From CAZAMB01 sp964486335 (GTDB lineage Bacteria; Planctomycetota; Phycisphaerae; UBA1845): DNA of 64,000 bases. This document shows positions 1 through 8,831 of the stretch, in pieces. Where the stretch lies: assembly GCA_964486335.1 (NCBI GenBank), contig CAZAMB010000003.1, forward strand, positions 221,114 through 285,113, written 5' to 3'. Every line of letters begins with the position of its first letter. Within the stretch, counting starts at the first letter, position 1. The position numbers and the translations under genes are program-made. Under the pieces are notes generated by a model, which was given only the letters and a program-made list of their open reading frames with translations, searched no databases and was not told where the DNA came from.

Positions 1-2
1 TC

Positions 3-353
3 ACCCACTCGTGCCGCGAGAGTTTCTTCGAACTTAACGTCGGCATGCCCGTGATGGCCCACAATCTGCTCGAAGCGGTGCGACTACTGTCCTCCGGCGT
101 TCGCATCTTCACCGAGCGATGCGTGAACGGCATCGAGGCGGACGAGGAGCGCTGCGCCGGATTGATCGAAGGATCACTGGCGATGTGCACCTCGCTCGCG
201 CCCAAGGTTGGCTATGACAAGGCCGCCGCTATCGCCAAGGACGCGTACAAGTCGGGCAAGACCGTCCGCGAGGTGGCTGTTGAACAGAAGGTGTTAACCA
301 AGGCTGAACTCACCACGATTCTCGACCCTTGGTCCATGACCGAACCGGGATGA
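3..353 (+). CDS. fumC: Fumarate hydratase class II, C-terminal fragment
   Basis: This is the 3' end of a gene that begins before the window; about 116 codons are visible. The segment FELNVGMPVMAHNLLEAVRL matches the conserved C-terminal part of class II fumarases (FELNV..PV...NLLQSIRLL), followed by the usual small C-terminal domain with VGYDKAAAIAKDAYKSGKTV and a late Leu-Thr-Lys-Ala-Glu-Leu segment. The enzyme interconverts fumarate and malate in the citric acid cycle in the cytoplasm. The catalytic SSxMPxKxN loop lies upstream and cannot be inspected. The reading frame is open from the first bases to the stop. The family call is secure. Confidence 0.9.
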   Translation, partial: THSCRESFFELNVGMPVMAHNLLEAVRLLSSGVRIFTERCVNGIEADEERCAGLIEGSLAMCTSLAPKVGYDKAAAIAKDAYKSGKTVREVAVEQKVLTKAELTTILDPWSMTEPG

Positions 354-570
354 CGGGAGGTTCTCCGCGTAATCAGCCCGTCATTGGCCGGCTTCTCCGG
401 CGCGTCGAACGAGCGCCTCGGACGTTGACGCGAACTCCATGCGTATGAACCAAGGATCGTAGTCGGCAGACGAGCACCCGTGGATCCACGCTTGTGAATC
501 AAGCCGACCTCGGCGAGAATCACCCAAAGAGTGGAAGGCTTTTCCATCGTTTTTTCACCGGGAGAATGAC

Positions 571-1206
571 ATGAATCGGAGCTTAGTCGTTTCATTCGGA
601 GCTTTTTCGTTATTCGTAGCGACCACGGCGATCGCGCAGCCCAAAGTGGCTGTCGTCAACGTGGCCACCGTATCCGAGCGATACCAGAAGACCGCTGATC
701 TGGAGGGACAATTCGATGCGCTTCGACGCAGGCTTGGACAGGAAAGGGACGGACTGAAGGAAAAGATCGATCGCGCCAAGCGTTCGCTCCAGGAGGAGCT
801 GAAGCCGGGAAGCGATGCTTACCGACAGCGCGTAAAAGAAATCGCGGTCATGGAAGCCGAGTTACAGTGGTTTGTCGAGAATGAAGGCCAAAAGGTCGAA
901 AAGGGACTCGCGGAATCACTCAAGAGCATTTTTGACGACATGCAGGCGGCGATTCGCGAAGTTGCTGCAGAACAGGCTGTCGATATCGTGCTAGCGGCTG
1001 ACAAGATGCCCAGCGATTCACCCGATAGTCCTTCGCAGGCGAGACAAATGATTCTCCTCCAAAAGGTGCTTTACTGGAAGCCTGAGGTTGACCTGACAGA
1101 CGCCGTCGTGGCCAGATTGAACCAGAATTACAAACCCGCTGCGTCGATGCCTGCCGCCAATGAGAATCCGAAACGCGACGTGGAAGCCGCTCCCAAAAAA
1201 CCATGA
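571..1206 (+). CDS. OmpH/Skp-family periplasmic chaperone
   Basis: The 211-residue product has an N-terminal signal peptide (hydrophobic residues 5-22, cleavage near AIA-QP), then the Skp-type opening KVAVVNVATVSERYQKT and a long charged helical region rich in Lys, Glu and Gln (about 45-125), as expected for the coiled-coil tentacles of Skp/OmpH. Skp proteins hold unfolded outer-membrane proteins in the periplasm. A GGGAGA ribosome-binding site lies just before the ATG. The stop codon overlaps the lpxD start as ATGA, so the two are probably translationally coupled; skp-lpxD adjacency is classic in Gram-negative bacteria. The C-terminal 35 residues are low complexity and probably disordered. 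The 217 bases upstream hold no gene. Confidence 0.85.
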   Translation: MNRSLVVSFGAFSLFVATTAIAQPKVAVVNVATVSERYQKTADLEGQFDALRRRLGQERDGLKEKIDRAKRSLQEELKPGSDAYRQRVKEIAVMEAELQWFVENEGQKVEKGLAESLKSIFDDMQAAIREVAAEQAVDIVLAADKMPSDSPDSPSQARQMILLQKVLYWKPEVDLTDAVVARLNQNYKPAASMPAANENPKRDVEAAPKKP

Positions 1207-2249
1207 CTCGTTCATATTCAATTTCTCAATTGGCGGATTTGGTTGGCGGAACCCTCCGCGGGACGGGATCGGCAACGATCATCGGCGTGGGGGACGTGAA
1301 CGAGGCGGAGCCAGATGAGGCCACATGGGTCTCCAGCGCCAAATACGAAGAAGCGATCCAGCGAAGTCGGGCGGGCGTCGTTCTTGTTCCCTCAGGATTC
1401 GCCGCAACGCCAATGCCCGCGATTCTCTGCGAGCGCCTTGAGCCGAGCGTGGCCGCCCTGCTCGGTCTTTTTGCGCGACCGGTTTCGAGACCGGACTCCG
1501 GCATCCACTCCTCGGCCGTCGTGCATGCTTCCGCCCGCCTGGGGGAATCCCCCGCGATCGGCCCACACGTCGTTGTAGAAAGGGACACTGTTGTCGGCGC
1601 TCGATGTGTTCTACATGCGGGCGTCTTTGTTGGCCGCGGGAGCACGATTGGTGACGATTGCGAATTGTGGCCCAATGTCGTCGTTCGAGACGGTTGTCGA
1701 CTTGGAAACCGCGTCATCATTCATGCGAACTCGGTCATCGGTGCTGACGGATTCGGTTACTTTTTCGCCGACGGACGGCACAACAAGTACGCTCATGGCG
1801 GCGGCGTGGTCATTCAGGACGATGTTGAAATTGGGGCTTGCAGTTGCGTCGATCGCGCTAAATTCGGCGACACCATCATCGGTCGCGGCACAAAAATTGA
1901 TAATCTCGTTCAAATCGCCCACAATTGCCGGATCGGAGCAGATTGCTTGATGGCAGGTCACACGGGCGTTGCGGGGAGCGTTCGAACGGGACACGGGTGC
2001 GTGTTTGGCGGACGAGCCAGCGTGTACGACAACACTCGAATCGGAGATGGGGTAACTGTCGCGGGTTGTTCGACCGTCACGAAGAATATCGACTCGGGCG
2101 CAACCGTCCTGGGCTACCCCGCACAGGATATCCGAAAAGAAATGAAGGAGCGGGCGGCCTTAAGGCGACTTCCGGAACTGCTCGATCAGGTCCGTGCGCT
2201 CAACGAACGGGTAAAACGCCTTGAAGCATCAACACACCATCTCCCGTGA
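1203..2249 (+). CDS. lpxD: UDP-3-O-acylglucosamine N-acyltransferase (LpxD)
   Basis: The 348-residue protein adds an acyl chain to the 2-amine of UDP-3-O-acylglucosamine, the third step of lipid A synthesis. Residues 1-100 form the family's N-terminal uridine-binding domain, followed by many left-handed hexapeptide repeats (about 100-300) and a short C-terminal helix with heptad character. The catalytic His region is visible as LVQIAHNCRIGADCLMAGHT. Length is normal for LpxD (about 340). The ATG overlaps the stop of the Skp-like gene (ATGA), and the 3' end overlaps the lpxC-fabZ start by 29 bases, so all three genes appear to be one coupled unit. The gene implies an LPS-containing outer membrane. 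Confidence 0.95.
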   Translation: MTRSYSISQLADLVGGTLRGTGSATIIGVGDVNEAEPDEATWVSSAKYEEAIQRSRAGVVLVPSGFAATPMPAILCERLEPSVAALLGLFARPVSRPDSGIHSSAVVHASARLGESPAIGPHVVVERDTVVGARCVLHAGVFVGRGSTIGDDCELWPNVVVRDGCRLGNRVIIHANSVIGADGFGYFFADGRHNKYAHGGGVVIQDDVEIGACSCVDRAKFGDTIIGRGTKIDNLVQIAHNCRIGADCLMAGHTGVAGSVRTGHGCVFGGRASVYDNTRIGDGVTVAGCSTVTKNIDSGATVLGYPAQDIRKEMKERAALRRLPELLDQVRALNERVKRLEASTHHLP

Positions 2250-3540
2250 AGCGGAATGGCAAGGCCGGGGGCTGTTCACCGGCGAGCCGGTATCGATGCG
2301 CGTGCGTCCTGCCCCGCCCAACAGCGGCATCTGCTTTGTCCGAACGGACCAATCTCCGCCGATTCGCATCGAAGCCGTTGTGGACAATGTCTCCAAACGC
2401 GCCCGGCGCACGTCGCTTCGCAACGGCACCGTGGCCATTGAAACGGTGGAGCATTGCCTCAGCGCCATTGCGGGACTTTCCATCGACAACATTCAGATTG
2501 AACTCGACGCGAATGAGTTGCCTGCGCTTGACGGCAGCAGCGCCGGTTTTGTCTCTAAATTAATGGAAGCGGGCGTTGTCGAGCAGGATGCCGTTCGCAC
2601 CTCGCATGTCATTTCCGAGGTGGCGCGCGTCGCCGAAGGGGACAGCGAACTGGTCGCGCTGCCGCCGCTCGATCCGAGCAGCGAAACGCTTGAACTCGCC
2701 TACGAACTTGATTACGGTACGACCAGTCCCATCGGGCGACAGGTTTATCGCGCGGTCATCACCCCTGAGAACTTCGAAAGCAACATCGCGCCTGCACGAA
2801 CCTTCGTGCTCGAGCGTGAAGCCGCCGAACTTCGGGCGAGCGGGCTTGGCGGCCATTTGAACTACGCCGACATTCTCGTTTTCGGCGAGAACGGCCCGAT
2901 CGACAATACGCTGCGGTTTCCCGACGAGTGCGTGCGGCACAAAGTGCTCGACCTGCTCGGTGATCTGACGTTGCTGGGAATGCCGATCGTGGGGCGTGTC
3001 AATGCGCGCAAGAGCGGCCACTCGTTGAACCACGCGCTTGTTCGCGTCCTCCGCGAGCAATTCGAGCGTCGACAGCTATTCCAATATGTCAGCCGCTCGC
3101 CCGCCGTGGACATCCACAGCATCCAACGAATCCTTCCGCATCGCTATCCATTCCTGATGATCGATCGCATTCTGGAAGTGGAAGGATCGCGGCGCATCGT
3201 CGGGTTGAAGAATGTCACCATCAACGAGGCGTTTTTTCAGGGTCATTACCCCGGCGACCCCATCATGCCCGGTGTGCTCATCATCGAGGCTCTCGCCCAA
3301 ATCGGTGGCGTGCTGCTCAGCCAGGAGCTTGAGCACAAAGGCAAGACGGCCGTGCTGCTCAGCCTCGACAAAGTGAAGTTCCGCCGCTCCGTCCGTCCCG
3401 GCGATCAGCTCCTCCTCGAAGCCGAAGCGATCCGCGTGAAGTCAACGACCGGCCATGTGAAAGGCCGCGCTCGCGTTGGCGGCGAACTCGTCGCCGAGGC
3501 CGAAATCAAGTTCGTCCTCACCGACACCGAACAACACTGA
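2221..3540 (+). CDS. lpxC/fabZ: Bifunctional LpxC deacetylase / FabZ dehydratase fusion
   Basis: This 439-residue fusion joins LpxC (about 1-285; UDP-3-O-acyl-GlcNAc deacetylase, the committed lipid A step) to FabZ (about 295-439; 3-hydroxyacyl-ACP dehydratase). LpxC signatures are AIETVEH with the first zinc His, LDGSS, HKVLDLLGD (the other two zinc ligands) and KSGHSLNH. FabZ signatures are LPHRYPFLMID and PGVLIIEALAQIGG. Both sets of catalytic residues look intact. The TTG at 2221 is chosen because the first in-frame ATG (2296) would remove the conserved RGLFTGEPV strand. LpxC-FabZ fusions are known in Bacteroidetes and related groups. The fusion places the two users of 3-hydroxyacyl-ACP on one chain. 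Confidence 0.95.
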   Translation: MKHQHTISREAEWQGRGLFTGEPVSMRVRPAPPNSGICFVRTDQSPPIRIEAVVDNVSKRARRTSLRNGTVAIETVEHCLSAIAGLSIDNIQIELDANELPALDGSSAGFVSKLMEAGVVEQDAVRTSHVISEVARVAEGDSELVALPPLDPSSETLELAYELDYGTTSPIGRQVYRAVITPENFESNIAPARTFVLEREAAELRASGLGGHLNYADILVFGENGPIDNTLRFPDECVRHKVLDLLGDLTLLGMPIVGRVNARKSGHSLNHALVRVLREQFERRQLFQYVSRSPAVDIHSIQRILPHRYPFLMIDRILEVEGSRRIVGLKNVTINEAFFQGHYPGDPIMPGVLIIEALAQIGGVLLSQELEHKGKTAVLLSLDKVKFRRSVRPGDQLLLEAEAIRVKSTTGHVKGRARVGGELVAEAEIKFVLTDTEQH

Positions 3541-3611
3541 ATGCAGGGTTCGCGGGAACAAGTGCCCTACAACTTGGTGCTGACGAAAACTCAATCCGGT
3601 CCTGGCGCGAA

Positions 3612-3627
3612 GCGGACTTCTGTCCGC
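3612..3627. repeat. Hairpin between convergent genes, related to a dispersed repeat
   Basis: A perfect 6-bp stem GCGGAC / GTCCGC with loop TTCT lies in the 247-base gap between the convergent lpxC-fabZ and DUF1015 genes. No T-tract follows on either strand, so an ordinary intrinsic terminator is not proven. The stem and TT-starting tetraloop closely match the hairpins at 16154, 28330 and 60630, suggesting a divergent copy of the same dispersed element. Nothing else was recognised in the gap. Confidence 0.5.
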
Positions 3628-3787
3628 GTGCATTCCCGCACGGATTGTACGTTCATCCGCTTCGAAAGCATCGCCCCCTCGGTGTTTGCTAAGCTTACAA
3701 ACAGAATCGCCGGTTGATCACCGTGGTTCCGCTCATGTGCGGTGACACGAATGACAAAGTCCGCCCCTGAACGACAAATCACCTCAA

Positions 3788-5026
3788 TCATTTCAACGGA
3801 TTGATGGTCAACCCCGTGGCGAGTTTGGGATAAAAATAGGTGCTCTTTTGGGGCATGAGACCGCCTGCTTCGCTGACGGCGCGCAGATGAGCCATCGGCG
3901 TTGGTTTCACTAGCAGTGCCACGCCTTTTTCATCTCGCGCGGTATTTTTCGCGTCATCGAGCGACTTGACATAGTGAATGTGCGACTCGACACTTTTTGC
4001 CTTCTTGAGGAGCTCGTCAATCAGGTAACGATGCAGGTAGGCGTAGTCGAGATCGTACCAGGGAGCGACCTCGCCGGGTTCCAGCTTTCGGAGCACGCCC
4101 CGGTTGGTGAAGCGAAGCGCAGTCGCATTCCCCGTCGCACCGTCCCAAAGGACAAGATCGGCCGCTGCGTTCGCCGATGCGGCGACTCCGTCGCGCCACG
4201 CACTGACAATTGACGCAACGTTCACACCGCCAAGCACGCGGTAGTACGGGAGAATCAGGCATCCCGGATCGTCCATGCTGGCAAGAACGAACATGACGAA
4301 ATTGGCCGGGTGGTCGGCGGCCATTCCTCCGCTTTGCGATGCAACGAAATCTCGATAGAGCAACGCCGTACCGTACCGATGGTGCCCATCAGCAATGTAG
4401 ACTCTCTTTTCTCGCATCTCCGCTACGACACGATTGAATACGGCTGGATCCGACACGATCCATAAACGGTTTTCAACGCCGTCGAGCGAAGCCGTCGCGT
4501 CCGGAGATCTTTCCGTCAAACCAGAAAGCATTCTGTCGATTCGACCATCGGGATCGGTGAAGAGCCCGAAAATGGGCGACAGATTGCACCGGGTCGCCTT
4601 CATCAAAGCGAGTCGGTCCTCCTTCGGACCCCCGAAGGTCTTTTCGTGAGGAAGGATCGACCCATCGGAAAACGGAACAAGCCGAAGCCGAGCGATGAAC
4701 TTGCGGCGCGTGAAGGCTCGGCCTTCGTGCTCAAACATCTGATGATAAACGTAGATGGCTGGAGCAGACTCACGAACAAGCGTCCCGTCGGCAAGCCACT
4801 GTTCGAGCGTGGCTGCGGCCTGATCATAGACCTGCGACGGACCCGCCGACTTGGGCGGGATGTGCGGAAGGTCGACGGCCACGATGTTGCGATTGCTGCG
4901 GGCGAGCAAGGCTCGTTTGTCGGACTCGTCCAGCACGTCGTAAGGCGGCGCGATCACGCTCGAGAGATTGCCGGCGAGGCGGCGGTGATCGTATCGCACG
5001 GCGGAAAATGGCTGCATTTCAGGCAC
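3788..5026 (-). CDS. DUF1015 family protein
   Basis: This encodes about 412 residues of the DUF1015 family, whose biochemical role is not settled. Recognisable parts are the opening QPFSAVRYD with VIAPPYDVLDE, the central YIADGHHRYGTALLYRD motif and the C-terminal half with a KPTPM turn. The GTG start at 5026 is chosen because AAGGAG lies 7 bases upstream; the ATG at 5017 is further from that site and the longer reading to 5095 lacks support. In many bacteria DUF1015 genes sit near serine/phosphoglycerate metabolism, but the neighbours here give no such hint. It is divergent from the methyltransferase fusion starting at 5164. Confidence 0.8.
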   Translation of the reverse strand: MPEMQPFSAVRYDHRRLAGNLSSVIAPPYDVLDESDKRALLARSNRNIVAVDLPHIPPKSAGPSQVYDQAAATLEQWLADGTLVRESAPAIYVYHQMFEHEGRAFTRRKFIARLRLVPFSDGSILPHEKTFGGPKEDRLALMKATRCNLSPIFGLFTDPDGRIDRMLSGLTERSPDATASLDGVENRLWIVSDPAVFNRVVAEMREKRVYIADGHHRYGTALLYRDFVASQSGGMAADHPANFVMFVLASMDDPGCLILPYYRVLGGVNVASIVSAWRDGVAASANAAADLVLWDGATGNATALRFTNRGVLRKLEPGEVAPWYDLDYAYLHRYLIDELLKKAKSVESHIHYVKSLDDAKNTARDEKGVALLVKPTPMAHLRAVSEAGGLMPQKSTYFYPKLATGLTINPLK

Positions 5027-5163
5027 GGAGTTTCTCCTTGTGGCAAACAACGCGCGACTGAAACGCAAGGTAGCTTGCAAAAGTATCGACCGCAAGCTGC
5101 GCCCTGCGATTAACCGATCGTGCGGCCGGCGACGATCGCGGATACGATGGCGACGGGTGACCG

Positions 5164-6870
5164 ATGAAAGCGAAGCCGCTGATCCAAAAACTCATTCCCC
5201 ACCTCTTCGAGGACGACCGGTTCCTTGTGGTGGACAAGCCCGCCGGAATCGACGTGGGCGGCATGGCCGACAGGGGCATCACGGGCATGGTCGAGCTGCT
5301 CGGCGAACTGGCCGGCGGCGGAAAGCCGCTGCACGTCGTCAATCGCCTCAGTCGCTACGAATCAGGCGTGCTGATTTTGGCCAAGGACGTCGAATCGGCC
5401 GCATTCGTCCGCAATGGTCTCAAGGCGCAGCGCGTCGAACAGGAATACACGGCGGTCGTGATTGGTCGCATGCGCGAGCCAAAGCTGACGCTCGATTCAA
5501 CGGACAAGCCCGCCGCCGTGCGTCGTCCCGTCCAAACAGCGGTTCGTAACGGACGATCGCGACCATCGGAGCGGATGGAAGGCGCGGGAACGGCGCGGGT
5601 ACTGGCTGCCGAACCGAGAACCGCGACAACACTGACCCGTATCAGGGAATCCGAAAAAAGAACGCTGGTGGGTTGTCGTACTTCGGTTGCCAATACACAC
5701 ATGTTGCGGGCGAAATTTCGGGCGGCGCGGCTGCGACTCCTCGGCGACAACGTACACGATTCCTCACGCCGGCGGCAATTGAACGAACAGACCCGGCTAC
5801 ACCTCACCAAGGTCATGTTCCATCATCCGGGTACGAGAACGCGGATGGGATTCACGTCGCGCGTTCCCGAGCACTTTTCGGCTCCTCTGACCGGCGAGTT
5901 TGACGTGGACCGTCCGTTGCGCGCGGGACTGGTGCGGCGGGCAGCGCTCTTGATGGACAGGGACATTGATTGCCTTCGGCTGCTGACCGGCGACTGTGAG
6001 GATTTCCCAAGTCTCAACGTCGAGCGGTACGGCGACGTGTTGATTCTCCAGGTTCTCGACGAGCGGCGTGACGATAGAGCATTACTGTTGCGCGTTGTGA
6101 AATGGTATCGCGAACAGTTTGGTATCTGGGCGGCCTATGGCAAGCGGTTCGTCAAAGATCGCACCAAAGCCGTCACGCACGCGAGCGATCGCGTCGAGCC
6201 GACCAGACCCCTATGGGGAGATTCGGTCGCTTCGCAGATCGAAGTCCGCGAACGCAGGCTGCGATTGGCCATCCGCCTAAACGACGGACTCAACGTCGGC
6301 TTGTTCCTCGACCAGCGCGACAACCGGGCGCGCGTGTGCGAAATGGCCGCCGAGAAGGATGTCCTCAATCTTTTTGCCTACACTTGCGGATTTTCGCTGG
6401 CTGCGGCCATGGGCGGAGCCAGGAGCACGGTCAGCGTCGATCTATCTCCTAAACACCTTGAATGGGGTCGAACGAATTTCGGACTCAACCATGTTCAGTT
6501 GAACGATCACTTGTTCATACGTTCCGACGCCTTCGACTACCTCAAGCGGGCGGCCCGCCAGGAGCGCATGTTCGATTTGATCGTGCTCGACCCGCCCAGT
6601 TTCGCGCACGGGAGAAAGACGGGCGAAGATTTCTCGATCGATACCGACCTGCCGAAGCTTGTCGCCGCGTGCCTGGCGGTGCTCCGACGCGGCGGAAGAA
6701 TGATGGTCTCTACGAATTATCGTCGCATGCCGCTATCGGGACTGAAGGAGCGCATTCTCCTGGGGGCATCGAAACGACGCTGCAAGGTGATCGCCACGCC
6801 GCCGCTTCCGCCCGATTTTGCCGTCGATCGCGATCACGCCAAAACAATGTTTCTTCGGTTTGACGAGTAA
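5164..6870 (+). CDS. RluA-like pseudouridine synthase domain fused to RlmI-like rRNA methyltransferase
   Basis: Residues 15-240 of this 568-residue protein resemble an RluA-type pseudouridine synthase: FLVVDKPAGIDV near the start, NRLSRYESGVLILAKD where active enzymes have HRLDxxTSG, and NTHMLRAKF...LLGDNVHD where they have GRTHQIR...LGD. Residue 63, the expected catalytic Asp, is Ser, and the TGRTHQIR Arg is Asn, so this half is probably not catalytic. Residues 255-568 are a class I SAM methyltransferase of the RlmI/RlmK type: GLFLDQRDN, LNLFAYTCGFSLAAA, VDLSPKHLEW and the catalytic-loop motif LDPPSFA. RlmI methylates C5 of a 23S rRNA cytosine and normally carries an N-terminal PUA domain; here the RluA module seems to take that RNA-binding place. 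The start codon has only a weak ribosome-binding site. Confidence 0.85.
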   Translation: MKAKPLIQKLIPHLFEDDRFLVVDKPAGIDVGGMADRGITGMVELLGELAGGGKPLHVVNRLSRYESGVLILAKDVESAAFVRNGLKAQRVEQEYTAVVIGRMREPKLTLDSTDKPAAVRRPVQTAVRNGRSRPSERMEGAGTARVLAAEPRTATTLTRIRESEKRTLVGCRTSVANTHMLRAKFRAARLRLLGDNVHDSSRRRQLNEQTRLHLTKVMFHHPGTRTRMGFTSRVPEHFSAPLTGEFDVDRPLRAGLVRRAALLMDRDIDCLRLLTGDCEDFPSLNVERYGDVLILQVLDERRDDRALLLRVVKWYREQFGIWAAYGKRFVKDRTKAVTHASDRVEPTRPLWGDSVASQIEVRERRLRLAIRLNDGLNVGLFLDQRDNRARVCEMAAEKDVLNLFAYTCGFSLAAAMGGARSTVSVDLSPKHLEWGRTNFGLNHVQLNDHLFIRSDAFDYLKRAARQERMFDLIVLDPPSFAHGRKTGEDFSIDTDLPKLVAACLAVLRRGGRMMVSTNYRRMPLSGLKERILLGASKRRCKVIATPPLPPDFAVDRDHAKTMFLRFDE

Positions 6871-6893
6871 TTGCGTCCGTCCACGGAGCGCTC

Positions 6894-8249
6894 ATGGACA
6901 CTTTGAACAATGCCGATGTCCGCGCTGAGGACGCCCCGCCCGCTCATCCGACGCTGGGTTGCGCAACGAGATTCTGGATTAAGCTCGGATTCATCAGTTT
7001 CGGCGGGCCGACGGGTCAGATTGCCATCATGCACTCGGAACTCGTCGAGCGAAAGCGCTGGATCAGCGAGCCGAGGTTTCTTCACGCACTCAATTTCTGC
7101 ATGTTGCTTCCCGGGCCGGAAGCGCAGCAGCTCGCCACCTACATTGGCTGGCTGCTTCACGGCGTGCGCGGAGGCATCATCGCAGGATCACTCTTTGTTC
7201 TGCCGTCCGCTGTGTTGCTCTGGGCGCTGAGTTACATCTATGTGGTGCATGGGCAATCAAAATGGGTCGCCGGCGTGTTCGAAGGTCTCAAGCCGGTCGT
7301 GCTGGCCATCGTTATCTCCGCGGTCATTCGCATCGGCCGGCGGGCCTTGAAAACGCCGCCAATGTGGGCCATCGCCTTGCTCGCGTTTCTCGCGATGCTA
7401 GTCGCGCGCGTTCCATTCCCGCTGATCATCGCTTCAGCGGCAGTCATCGGACTTGTTGCCGGACGCTATAGGGTACGGTGGCTTCCTGAGTCCACCGGGC
7501 ATGGTCCGCCCGCCTCCGAGTCAACATCTTCGGTCTCGAACCTCGCTGATCCTCCGCATCCGACGCTTGCGCGCTCACTAGCGACCATCGCGATTTGTTT
7601 GGCGCTTTGGTGGACTCCCGTTGCTGCCGCGGGGCATTTCTTTGGCGCATCCGACACGCTGGTTCGAGAGGGCGTCTTCTTCAGCAAAACCGCGATGGTC
7701 ACGTTTGGTGGAGCCTATGCCGTGCTGCCTTATGTCGCCCAACAAGCGGTCGAATGTTACGGCTGGCTCACGCCGCCGCAAATGCTCGACGGGCTGGGGC
7801 TGGCCGAGACGACCCCCGGGCCGCTCATCATGGTGGTACAGTTTGTCGGTTTCATCGGAGCGTGGAACAACCCGGGATCCATGGCCCCCTTGGCGGCGGC
7901 GACGTTGGGAGCGGCCTTGACGACATGGGTGACGTTTCTGCCCTGTTTTCTTTGGATTTTTCTCGGAGCGCCCTACATTGAGAAACTGCGAAAGATCCGA
8001 GTGTTGTCGGCGGCGTTGTCCGTCATCACGGCGGCCGTTGTCGGAGTAGTGCTCAATCTCGCGGTTTGGTTCGGTTGGCACATCCTCGTTCCGGCATCTG
8101 ACGGTATCAACCTGTTCGGCTTGGTGCTCTGTGGTGCAGGACTCTTTGTTCTCGTCGGCCGAAAATGGGGTATCGTCCCTGTAGTTTTGGCGGGTGGTGC
8201 CGCAGGCTTGATGCTCACGGTGGTTCGCTCACTCGGCCAGACCAGATAA
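6894..8249 (+). CDS. chrA: Chromate efflux transporter (ChrA, CHR family)
   Basis: The 451-residue membrane protein has the two homologous halves of long-chain CHR transporters. The first half contains FISFGGPTGQIAIMH, LPGPEAQQLATYIGW and GGIIAGSLFVLPS; the second repeats the pattern with MVTFGGAYAVLPYVAQQAV and GLAETTPGPLIMVVQFVGF. About ten to twelve hydrophobic segments are visible. The family exports chromate, driven by the proton-motive force, though some members carry other oxyanions. GGAG stands 5 bases before the ATG, 23 bases after the methyltransferase stop. No chrB-type regulator lies nearby. The family call is secure; the substrate is inferred. Confidence 0.9.
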   Translation: MDTLNNADVRAEDAPPAHPTLGCATRFWIKLGFISFGGPTGQIAIMHSELVERKRWISEPRFLHALNFCMLLPGPEAQQLATYIGWLLHGVRGGIIAGSLFVLPSAVLLWALSYIYVVHGQSKWVAGVFEGLKPVVLAIVISAVIRIGRRALKTPPMWAIALLAFLAMLVARVPFPLIIASAAVIGLVAGRYRVRWLPESTGHGPPASESTSSVSNLADPPHPTLARSLATIAICLALWWTPVAAAGHFFGASDTLVREGVFFSKTAMVTFGGAYAVLPYVAQQAVECYGWLTPPQMLDGLGLAETTPGPLIMVVQFVGFIGAWNNPGSMAPLAAATLGAALTTWVTFLPCFLWIFLGAPYIEKLRKIRVLSAALSVITAAVVGVVLNLAVWFGWHILVPASDGINLFGLVLCGAGLFVLVGRKWGIVPVVLAGGAAGLMLTVVRSLGQTR

Positions 8250-8390
8250 TCTCTTGCGAGCCCTTGGACGATTCGACTTTTTGGCAAAGTTTCGAACCGG
8301 CACAGACTTGCGGATAATGCTGTACCGAAAGGATTCATTCGGTAGAATATCAGGCCATTGGTGACGAATACCTTGCAGGAGGACGTGACC

Positions 8391-8822
8391 ATGCAGATGC
8401 CAGACACCGTTTCGGACGGTACGACGATTCACTGTCCGCAATGCGGCGGGCCGATGCGCATTGCCGCGCAGCATTTACACACCACGGTCGCGTGCCCGCA
8501 TTGCCAGAAGCCGCTTGATCCGTGGCGTACGGCGGGCATGGCGTCTCCGGGCGGCCCGCCCCAAATGACTTACCCCCCCGGACGGTATCCCGGCATGCCC
8601 TATTCCTGGCGTAACCGCTGGGTCGCCGGGGCCTTGGGCATCCTGCTCGGCGGATTCGGGGTTCATCGTTTCTACATGGGCCACGTCGGCATCGGCATTC
8701 TCCAGATCGTGGCGACGGTGCTGACCTTGGGCATCGTCGGTCCAATCTGGGGGTTCATCGAAGGCATCCTCTGCTTCTGCGGCGCGATGCGCGACGTGGA
8801 CGGTCTCCCGCTCAGCGGGTAA
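8391..8822 (+). CDS. TM2-domain protein with N-terminal zinc ribbon
   Basis: The 143-residue product begins with a CPQCGGPMR...CPHCQKPL pair of CxxC motifs (residues about 14-40), a zinc-ribbon pattern, followed by a Pro/Gly-rich linker and a TM2 domain: WVAGALGILLGGFGVHRFYM, then a second membrane segment (GILQIVATVLTLGIVGPIWGF) and a conserved Asp near the end. TM2 proteins are small two-pass membrane proteins of mostly unknown function. The ATG at 8391 is preceded by a perfect AGGAGG 8 bases upstream; a longer TTG reading from 8358 is less likely. The next gene starts 9 bases downstream. Confidence 0.85.
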   Translation: MQMPDTVSDGTTIHCPQCGGPMRIAAQHLHTTVACPHCQKPLDPWRTAGMASPGGPPQMTYPPGRYPGMPYSWRNRWVAGALGILLGGFGVHRFYMGHVGIGILQIVATVLTLGIVGPIWGFIEGILCFCGAMRDVDGLPLSG

Positions 8823-8831
8823 GACGCACGT

